Shown here in pieces: positions 1 to 4,898 of a stretch of DNA of 7,136 nucleotides. The position numbers and the translations under genes were made by a program. The stretch lies in assembly GCA_025353525.1 (NCBI GenBank), contig JANXOO010000755.1:1-7136 (forward strand), written 5' to 3'. The notes beneath the pieces were generated by a model. The model was not told the DNA's origin. It ran no database searches and saw only the letters and a program-made list of their open reading frames with translations. Every line of letters begins with the position of its first letter. Position 1 is the stretch's first letter. This DNA is from Schlesneria sp. GTDB taxonomy: Bacteria > Planctomycetota > Planctomycetia > Planctomycetales > Planctomycetaceae.

Positions 1-58
1 TTCACTTTTATCGTAGGACCGTCAGGGAGCGGGAAAAGTACACTGCTCTACCTGCTCG
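1..58. repeat. Left arm of a 58-bp perfect inverted repeat (partner 501-558)
   Basis: Bases 1-58 are an exact reverse complement of 501-558; identity stops at base 59 on the inner side and runs into the window edge on the outer side. Read on the plus strand in frame 1, this arm encodes [19 protein letters not shown], the Walker A region of the ATPase on the opposite strand. An exact copy inside protein-coding sequence, ending at base 1, is typical of a fold-back chimera at a contig end. The alternative is a genuine inverted duplication. Confidence 0.95.
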
Positions 59-654
59 TGCGTGACGACGACGACGGTCGAATTCTGTTCCATGCAAAGC
101 GTTCTCAAATCAGACAAGATTGCCAGCGAGTTTGCGGTATCAAGTTCCCCGGTTGGTTCGTCCGCCAGAACGAGTTTTGGTTGTTTGAGCAGTGCGCGTG
201 CGATCGCTACTCGCTGTTGTTCGCCACCGGACAACTGGTTCGGGCGATGTTCGCCACGATTTCCCAACCCGAGTCGATCGAGAAGTTCGGAGGCCTTTTT
301 ACGTTGTTCGCTCGTCACGCCGGTCGGCAAAAAAGGAACCAGAACGTTTTCAACGGCGGTCAGATTGGCCAGCAGATTAAAGTTCTGAAAAATGAAACCG
401 GCGTCGCGCCTGCGAAAATGGTCGCGTTCTCGCGAAGACATCGATTGCAACGATTTTCCGTGGACATCGATCGTACCGGAAGTCGGCTCATCCAGCGCTC
501 CGAGCAGGTAGAGCAGTGTACTTTTCCCGCTCCCTGACGGTCCTACGATAAAAGTGAACGAACCCGTCGGAATTTGACACGTAATATCCAGCAAGGCCGG
601 AATCTCAAGACGTCCCCGCAGATGAACTTTGGAAACCTGCCGTACGTCGATCAT
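22..654 (-). CDS. ABC transporter ATP-binding protein, MacB/LolD type, C-terminus lost at an inverted-repeat junction
   Basis: This is the cytoplasmic ATPase subunit of an ABC system of the MacB/LolD/FtsE-like group, which power lipoprotein release or tripartite export; the substrate cannot be read from this subunit alone. Visible motifs are Walker [10 protein letters not shown] at residues 38-46, Q-loop Q90, signature [15 protein letters not shown] from 141, Walker B LVLADEP at 161-167 with E166 as catalytic base, D-loop GELD at 169-172 and H-loop H199. Family members are usually about 220-235 residues. Here authentic sequence ends at H199 or E200, and the last ten residues ([10 protein letters not shown], stop at 22-24) are the antisense of the gene's own Walker A region, because bases 1-58 are an inverted copy of 501-558. 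The true C-terminus, roughly 20-30 residues, is therefore missing. The start ATG at 652-654 has only a weak Shine-Dalgarno. No permease gene is in the window; by family habit it would lie downstream, beyond the left edge. Confidence 0.88.
   Translation of the reverse strand: MIDVRQVSKVHLRGRLEIPALLDITCQIPTGSFTFIVGPSGSGKSTLLYLLGALDEPTSGTIDVHGKSLQSMSSRERDHFRRRDAGFIFQNFNLLANLTAVENVLVPFLPTGVTSEQRKKASELLDRLGLGNRGEHRPNQLSGGEQQRVAIARALLKQPKLVLADEPTGELDTANSLAILSDLRTLCMEQNSTVVVVTHEQVEQCTFPAP
501..558. repeat. Right arm of the 58-bp perfect inverted repeat
   Basis: This arm lies in its natural context inside the ATPase gene: it encodes the Walker A motif in frame, with intact coding sequence on both sides. 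It is therefore the original copy, and bases 1-58 the displaced one. The two arms enclose 442 bp (59-500). Confidence 0.95.
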
Positions 655-705
655 GGAGACTCACCCGGTTCGTCGATACTGAAAAGAGATGTTTGTACTG
701 CTCCG

Positions 706-711
706 ATTATA
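706..711 (-). promoter_or_regulatory. Possible -10 element for the ABC ATPase gene
   Basis: On the minus strand these bases read TATAAT, a perfect bacterial -10 hexamer, about 52 bp upstream of the ATPase start codon, which would give a leader of roughly 45 nt. No good -35 hexamer lies at the usual 16-18 bp spacing. A TTGTCA at 719-724 (minus strand) is only 7 bp away and too close to act as a paired -35. The site falls in the 114-bp gap between the divergent ATPase and the exported-protein gene. Planctomycete promoter consensus is poorly defined, so this is tentative. Confidence 0.35.
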
Positions 712-755
712 GAGCTTGTGACAAAAACGACACGATGATCCAGTGAAAAAACGTC

Positions 756-763
756 GGGAAGAG
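756..763 (+). promoter_or_regulatory. Ribosome binding site of the 769 gene
   Basis: GGGAAGAG sits 5 nt before the ATG at 769. It is purine-rich and well spaced, and it is the clearest Shine-Dalgarno-like site in the window. It supports both the start and the reality of this otherwise unrecognised gene. Confidence 0.6.
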
Positions 764-768
764 AAAAA

Positions 769-1341
769 ATGTCAACGGTCCCGATTAACCGACGTTCCCT
801 GGTGGCGCTGTTCCTTGGAGCCCCGGTGGCCCTTTCTGCTTTCAGATTGTCTGCGGGCGAGCTGACTGCCGAAGACGATCATGCGTATCCGACCGGCTCG
901 TACTTGTCAGTCGGCAATATTCAGTTGCAAACGATTGGGGGGTTGGGGATTGGACATATCCAAAGCACGCTGGGGTTGATCGGTGTCCTCGCCGACAGCG
1001 TTTCAAAAGAAATCTATTCGTTGAAGCAGCTCGAAGATCTGATGAACGGCACGATCAACGGCCTCGAATCGCCCAAACGAATGCTCCGACGAATGCAGGA
1101 TTCGGGTGTTTCAGCCGATGATGCCGAATTCCTCGACAGGATGGTCGTGGTGTTCAATGCGTTGCAACGCGAAGCCCGGGCGCTGATCGTGTATGCGAAA
1201 TCACGTTCGACTGACGACGCGGCACTGTTCGAGAAATCTCGCCGTTTGGCACTCAGGAAACTCGGCGAACTGACCCAGCAAGACGATTTGCCGACCGCGC
1301 AATCGAACTCAACCAACAGCGCGGCAACAGGCAATAAATGA
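769..1341 (+). CDS. Hypothetical exported protein, 190 residues
   Basis: I do not recognise a family. The N-terminus looks like an export signal: MSTVPINRRS, then a hydrophobic stretch LVALFLGAPVALSAF at residues 11-25, and a plausible cleavage region near SAG (28-30). The RRSL at 8-11 resembles a twin-arginine motif but lacks the full consensus, so Sec and Tat export are both possible. Residues about 45-75 are rich in glycine and small hydrophobics (SVGNIQLQTIGGLGIGHIQ); 75-170 are mainly charged and probably helical; the tail from 171 is polar and probably disordered (Q, S, N, T). The mature protein would lie outside the cytoplasmic membrane. No catalytic motif or cysteine-based motif is seen. 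The gene is divergent from the ATPase and convergent with the DUF1854 gene 19 bp downstream, so it is probably transcribed alone. The GGGAAGAG site supports the start. Confidence 0.75.
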   Translation: MSTVPINRRSLVALFLGAPVALSAFRLSAGELTAEDDHAYPTGSYLSVGNIQLQTIGGLGIGHIQSTLGLIGVLADSVSKEIYSLKQLEDLMNGTINGLESPKRMLRRMQDSGVSADDAEFLDRMVVVFNALQREARALIVYAKSRSTDDAALFEKSRRLALRKLGELTQQDDLPTAQSNSTNSAATGNK

Positions 1342-1360
1342 ACTGCCAGTGAACTGGACA

Positions 1361-1834
1361 TCACGCGAGGCGCTGCACAATTCTTTGCGTGGCAGCGTCG
1401 AGCGTCCTCAGGTCCGGAATTGTGTACCGCAGTCCGTTTGAGTCAGCGATCATGATTCGATGAGGTCCGATTTTCCGCACGTCATCTTCGCTTTCCAGTT
1501 GAAAGCTTGTTTCACCCCGATCGGTTTCGACAGACCAGCGACATGGCGGATTCGGATTGCTGGTCGAAACGACGCGCCGGATGGCCGGAACAAAATCGCG
1601 TGATGCGAGTTCTTGTTCCAGAAACACTTTTGCCGACGGATTCAATGAATCCGTCGCAGGCAGCGTCAGAATTTCGTGCCCCTCGGCGTCGAGCAATGCG
1701 ATCATTTTCAGGGGATCTGAGAGCGGAAAACAGCGTACAGGTTCCACGCCAACGTACGTTTGACCGCCGGCGGTACCAATTACCAGTCGTCCCCAGGAAT
1801 CGCGTTCAAAAGTCAGATCTGTCAAATCGGTCAT
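1361..1834 (-). CDS. DUF1854 domain-containing protein
   Basis: This 157-residue protein consists almost entirely of a DUF1854 domain. Matching motifs are FPLSDP (36-41) followed by KMIALLDAEGHEI, the ELASRDFVPAI block (75-85), PCRWSVETDRGET (97-109), SEDDVRKIG (115-123) and the closing DSNGLRYTIPDLRTLD (131-146). The family is often named 'cyanophycin metabolism-associated' because it occurs near cyanophycin genes in proteobacteria, and it also occurs fused to or beside ABC transporters; its biochemical role is not established. There is no signal peptide or membrane segment, so it is probably cytoplasmic. No cyanophycin synthetase or cyanophycinase is visible here. The ATG at 1832-1834 has a GGGA 6 nt upstream as a modest ribosome binding site. 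The gene converges with the exported-protein gene, with 19 bp between the stop codons. Confidence 0.85.
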   Translation of the reverse strand: MTDLTDLTFERDSWGRLVIGTAGGQTYVGVEPVRCFPLSDPLKMIALLDAEGHEILTLPATDSLNPSAKVFLEQELASRDFVPAIRRVVSTSNPNPPCRWSVETDRGETSFQLESEDDVRKIGPHRIMIADSNGLRYTIPDLRTLDAATQRIVQRLA

Positions 1835-2039
1835 TGAAATCCCGTTTTTCTCAGGCGATGACGATCGTTAGACGTTCGACGAATCGCTTCACCGCAGCGA
1901 TTGATCCAAATCGTGGATTACGCTTGTTGTTATGACTGAAGAGTGCCCCCGCGCCACTTGCGGAAAACCACTCGACCCGGGTGCCCCTCATGTCCTGCCC
2001 GCCAGAATAGCGTAACACAAACGACAACGGTTTGGGAAT

Positions 2040-2074
2040 CGCCTTGGGGCGGGCTTCACGCCAGCCCCAAGGCG
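2040..2074. repeat. Strong palindrome / hairpin, REP-like
   Basis: The arms gccttggggc (2041-2050) and gccccaaggc (2064-2073) pair perfectly over 10 bp. A further C-G pair (2040/2074) closes the base. Inside, after one G/A mismatch (2051/2063), ggc (2052-2054) pairs with gcc (2060-2062) around the loop ttcac, giving a nearly continuous 14-bp hairpin. No T-run follows on either strand, and no gene ends close by, so it does not look like a rho-independent terminator. A REP-type intergenic palindrome or a transcribed leader structure fits better. Confidence 0.6.
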
Positions 2075-2103
2075 GGATACAGTCTTCGGTTTGGCCCCTT
2101 AAT

Positions 2104-2166
2104 CGCATGTTTGAGCAGCGACCAACGAGAACGACGGATACACTCCCTGCGGTCGCTCAAACTGCG
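2104..2166. repeat. Imperfect inverted repeat with 16-nt arms
   Basis: The right arm ggtcgctcaaactgcg (2151-2166) is matched by the left arm at 2104-2123, whose sequence is the reverse complement with a 1-nt and a 3-nt insertion (cgca-t-gtttgagc-agc-gacc). The loop is 27 nt (2124-2150). It could form a bulged stem in RNA or be a decayed element end. There are no flanking target duplications. Confidence 0.45.
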
Positions 2167-2191
2167 CCGATGCCTGTTCCCTCATCAGTCT

Positions 2192-2208
2192 GGCAGTCGC
2201 AGACTGCC
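2192..2208. repeat. Small perfect hairpin upstream of the U32 gene
   Basis: ggcagtc (2192-2198) and gactgcc (2202-2208) form a 7-bp stem around the 3-nt loop gca, ending 48 bp before the U32 start codon. It is followed by a GC-rich stretch with two cgcg-containing blocks (2215-2232). If transcribed, it would lie in the U32 leader. It could also be an operator-like dyad; the sequence does not decide. Confidence 0.4.
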
Positions 2209-2256
2209 GATCACTCGCGCGGGGACTCGCGACACTGTTCAGAATCCGGATGACTT

Positions 2257-4884
2257 ATGCCTTTGCCCGAATCGCTTCGTCCCGAATTGTTGGCTCCTTC
2301 CGGGGATCGCGACTGCATGCGAGCCGCCGTTGAGAATGGTGCCGATGCGGTCTATTTCGGATTGAATTGCGGCTTCAATGCACGAGCACGCGCGACCAAT
2401 GTTGCTACAGACGAACTGACCGAAGTCATGGAGTTTCTGCATCACAGAGGCGTCAAGGGCTACGTCACGTTGAACACTCTGGCGTTTACCGATGAATTGA
2501 CTGAACTGGAATCGCTGATCCGTACTATTGCAGTGGCTGGGGTCGACGCGGTTCTCGTGCAGGATCTGGGTGTATTGAAGCTGGTTCGCGCCACGTGTCC
2601 TGACCTGCCAATCCATGCGTCAACGCAAATGACACTGACGAGCGCCGAATGTATTCGCGTTGCCGAAGAGATGGGGGTCGAAAGAGTCGTCTTGGCACGT
2701 GAACTCTCAATCGCCGAAATTTCCCGACTGCGTCAGACGACATCGGTCACGCTGGAATGTTTCGTTCATGGAGCCCTGTGCGTGGCGTATTCAGGGCAGT
2801 GCCTGACCAGCGAATCGCTCGGCGGACGCAGTGCCAATCGGGGGCAATGCGCGCAGGCCTGCCGGTTGCCATACGATCTGATCTGCGACGGCGAGGATGT
2901 CGATCTTGGATCGCAAAAGTATCTGCTCAGCCCACAGGATCTGGCCGCATACGAATTGACACCTGATTTGATCGCAGCAGGAATTTCGTCGTTCAAAATC
3001 GAAGGGCGACTGAAGACGCCGGAGTACGTCGCCAACATCACCCGGCACTACCGTGCAGCCATTGACGCAGCAATGGCCAGTGAACCGATCAGTTTTACAC
3101 GAGATCAGATGCGCGACCTGGAGTTGTCATTTTCACGAGGTTTTTCGCCCGGCTGGCTGCTGGGTGACGATCACAAAATGCTGGTTCCCGCATTGACCTC
3201 GGCCAAACGCGGCATCTTGCTGGGGACGATCGTCCGGCGTTTTGACAACTCCGTCGAAGTACGACTCGATGGTCCGGTCCGTCGCGGCGATGGCGTAGTA
3301 TTCGAGGGCAACCGTGACGCCGACGAAGAGCAGGGGGGGCGAATCTACAGCGTCCTTCAAAATGGGAGACGACTCGAAGACGTTGTGTCGAACGGTTCAG
3401 TCGAACTGGAATTTCAACGTGGGGCAATCGATTTTCAACGACTGATCCCAGGTCAGACCGTCTGGAAAACCGATGACCCTCAATTGACCGCGCGACTGCG
3501 AAAATCGTTCGCAGGGCCCGACCCGATCCGAAAGCGATTGATTGATCTTCGATTACGTGCTGTGACCGGCGAACCATTGGTGATCAAGGCCACTCTTCGG
3601 ACGGTTTCTGTTCGTTCCGGAATCGATCCGGTCGCGGTAAGCGTGGCATCATCCGGCCTACTGTCGGCAGCCAACAAACATCCGGCAACTGCCGTTTTTT
3701 TTCGTGAGCAGCTCAGCCGATTGGGGAATACCCCTTATGAACTCGGGCAACTCGACGCCGAGATCATTGGAGGTCCGATGATTCCCCTGAGCGTCTTGTC
3801 AAAGTTGAGGCAAGAACTCGTGACGCGTCTCGACCACGTTGCCAAACAGCCACGTCCGCGAAAGATTCACCCCGGATCGGCTCTGTGTGAATTGAAGGCG
3901 GGCATCGCCACGGCTGAAACGGGTACGGCGGCGGCCCCTCGCGTGGAACCGGCATCAGCAATGGCTCGACTGCATTTTCTGTGTCGATCGCTGGAACAGA
4001 CCGAAGCCGTACTTCGCGAACAAACAATTCGGGGCACCAGAGATAGCGAGTTCGAAAGGACGACCGCGACGCAGACTTTCGGAGATGACTGTCTCATTTA
4101 CGCTGATTTTCAGGATCTTCGCGAATATCGGGAAGCCGTTGCGATGGTTCATGCGGCACAACGGTTGATCTGCCTGGCTCCTCCGCGAATTCAGAAGCCG
4201 GATGAAGCGGGGCTGTTTACTGCAATTCTGAAATATGGTGCTGATGCGATGCTGGTCAGAAACCTGGCGGGAATGCAATTCTGTGCCGAACGCGGAATCC
4301 CGTTCGTGACAGACTACGCTTTGAATGCCACAAACGAATTGACGGTGAGTGAACTGATCGCACGAGGAGCCCGACGTGTGACGGCATCCTACGACATGAA
4401 CCGGGATCAATTGCAGGGACTGGTATCGTCCGTTCCGGCGTCATGGCTGGAAGTAGTTGTTTACCAGCACATGCCGATGTTTCATATGGAACACTGTGTG
4501 TTCTGTGCGGTCCTTTCGCCGGGTACAAACAAGACAAACTGTGGCCGACCGTGTGATACGCATTTGGTCCATTTGCGAGACCGGGTCGGCAGCGTGCATC
4601 CGTTGAAAGCCGATGTCGGATGCCGCAATACGCTGTACAACGCAATCCCCCAAAGTGCCGCAGAGATCGTTCCCGTTTTGCTGGAGCAGGGAGTCCGCGA
4701 TATGCGCATTGAATTCCTGGACGATCGCCCGGCAGATGTCGCACGAATCATCGGCCTGTACCGCGATTTGTTGTCAGATCGTGTTCGAGGCGACGAAGTC
4801 TGGCGCAGGCTGAACGCTTCTAACCGCGTCGGTGTGACACGAGGGACTTTGGAAGAGCGACGAAATCCCCTGGCAATTCTATAG
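2257..4884 (+). CDS. U32-family protein (RlhA/TrhP-like), with duplicated U32 half
   Basis: The family is named 'peptidase U32', but characterised members such as E. coli RlhA (23S rRNA C2501) and TrhP (tRNA U34) take part in prephenate-dependent RNA hydroxylation, and UbiU/UbiV in ubiquinone hydroxylation. RNA hydroxylation is the best guess here. The N-terminal U32 domain (about 5-275) opens with PELLAPSGD, carries the signature ECFVHGALCVAYSGQCLTS (167-185), then GGRSANRGQCAQACRLPY, YLLSPQDL and SFKIEGRLKTPEYV. C175, C182, C198 and C202 are candidate iron-sulfur ligands, as in UbiU/UbiV. Residues about 300-525 probably hold the DUF3656-like middle domain seen in RlhA. Residues 663-840 are a diverged second U32 half. 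At 875 residues it is longer than E. coli RlhA (about 650). It is probably cytoplasmic, with no signal peptide. The ATG follows GGA (2248-2250) by 6 nt, a weak site, but PELLAPSGD near the N-terminus fixes the start. It converges with the next gene, 12 bp between stops. Confidence 0.92.
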   Translation: MPLPESLRPELLAPSGDRDCMRAAVENGADAVYFGLNCGFNARARATNVATDELTEVMEFLHHRGVKGYVTLNTLAFTDELTELESLIRTIAVAGVDAVLVQDLGVLKLVRATCPDLPIHASTQMTLTSAECIRVAEEMGVERVVLARELSIAEISRLRQTTSVTLECFVHGALCVAYSGQCLTSESLGGRSANRGQCAQACRLPYDLICDGEDVDLGSQKYLLSPQDLAAYELTPDLIAAGISSFKIEGRLKTPEYVANITRHYRAAIDAAMASEPISFTRDQMRDLELSFSRGFSPGWLLGDDHKMLVPALTSAKRGILLGTIVRRFDNSVEVRLDGPVRRGDGVVFEGNRDADEEQGGRIYSVLQNGRRLEDVVSNGSVELEFQRGAIDFQRLIPGQTVWKTDDPQLTARLRKSFAGPDPIRKRLIDLRLRAVTGEPLVIKATLRTVSVRSGIDPVAVSVASSGLLSAANKHPATAVFFREQLSRLGNTPYELGQLDAEIIGGPMIPLSVLSKLRQELVTRLDHVAKQPRPRKIHPGSALCELKAGIATAETGTAAAPRVEPASAMARLHFLCRSLEQTEAVLREQTIRGTRDSEFERTTATQTFGDDCLIYADFQDLREYREAVAMVHAAQRLICLAPPRIQKPDEAGLFTAILKYGADAMLVRNLAGMQFCAERGIPFVTDYALNATNELTVSELIARGARRVTASYDMNRDQLQGLVSSVPASWLEVVVYQHMPMFHMEHCVFCAVLSPGTNKTNCGRPCDTHLVHLRDRVGSVHPLKADVGCRNTLYNAIPQSAAEIVPVLLEQGVRDMRIEFLDDRPADVARIIGLYRDLLSDRVRGDEVWRRLNASNRVGVTRGTLEERRNPLAIL

Positions 4885-4885
4885 C

Positions 4886-4898
4886 AGAAGTGACTTCT
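4886..4898. repeat. 13-bp palindrome between two convergent stop codons
   Basis: agaagt (4886-4891) and acttct (4893-4898) are a perfect dyad about base 4892. It fills the 12-bp gap between the TAG of the U32 gene (4882-4884) and the TAG of the minus-strand gene (4897-4899). With a 1-nt centre it cannot form a full hairpin, and there is no T-run, so a terminator role is doubtful. A chance or protein-binding dyad is possible. Confidence 0.3.

Larger units (their letters stand above)
1835..2256. other. 422-bp intergenic region with several inverted repeats and no convincing gene
   Basis: This gap separates the divergent DUF1854 and U32 genes, so promoters for both should lie here, but I find no convincing -35/-10 pair. 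Short open frames exist on both strands (1851-2108 minus; 1943-2365 and 2032-2253 plus). They overlap one another, lack good ribosome binding sites and have Arg/Trp/Pro/Ser-rich products typical of chance frames. The region holds three inverted repeats (2040-2074, 2104-2166, 2192-2208), listed separately. The density of palindromes suggests intergenic repeat elements, but no second copy is in the window to prove repetition. Confidence 0.6.

Noticed and set aside
58..537. Plus-strand 159-residue open frame overlapping the ABC ATPase
   Set aside because: It is antisense to well-conserved ATPase motifs, and its last residues ([11 protein letters not shown]) simply repeat the false ATPase tail because of the inverted repeat.
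693..713. Plus-strand promoter for the 769 gene (TTGTAC 693-698, TATAGA 708-713)
   Set aside because: The spacing is only 9 bp, far from the usual 16-18; no better pair was found.
1346..1357. CCAGT-GA-ACTGG palindrome between the convergent genes ending at 1341 and 1361, as a terminator
   Set aside because: The stem is at most 4-5 bp with a 2-4 nt loop and no T-run on either strand; too weak to call.
1851..2108. Minus-strand 85-residue frame just upstream of the DUF1854 gene
   Set aside because: The composition (Arg, Trp, Gly, Ser) looks non-coding, it runs through the 2040-2074 hairpin, there is no good ribosome binding site, and I recognise no family. A gene in operon with DUF1854 is conceivable but unsupported.
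2032..2253. Plus-strand 73-residue frame ending 3 bp before the U32 start
   Set aside because: The spacing to U32 is suggestive of coupling, but the product is Ser/Gln/Arg-rich, spans two hairpins and has no recognisable domain or ribosome binding site.
1943..2365. Plus-strand 140-residue frame running into the U32 gene
   Set aside because: It overlaps the U32 coding region in another frame by over 100 bp and has a Pro/Arg/Ser-rich, chance-like product.
4256..4744. Minus-strand 162-residue frame inside the U32 gene
   Set aside because: It is antisense to conserved U32 motifs (Cys cluster, GRPC), with a His/Arg/Pro/Ser-rich product, so it is a shadow frame.
4886..4898. Palindrome between the U32 and hydrolase stop codons as a bidirectional terminator
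   Set aside because: The 1-nt centre prevents a full hairpin, it is A/T-rich and there is no T-run. It is kept only as a repeat.
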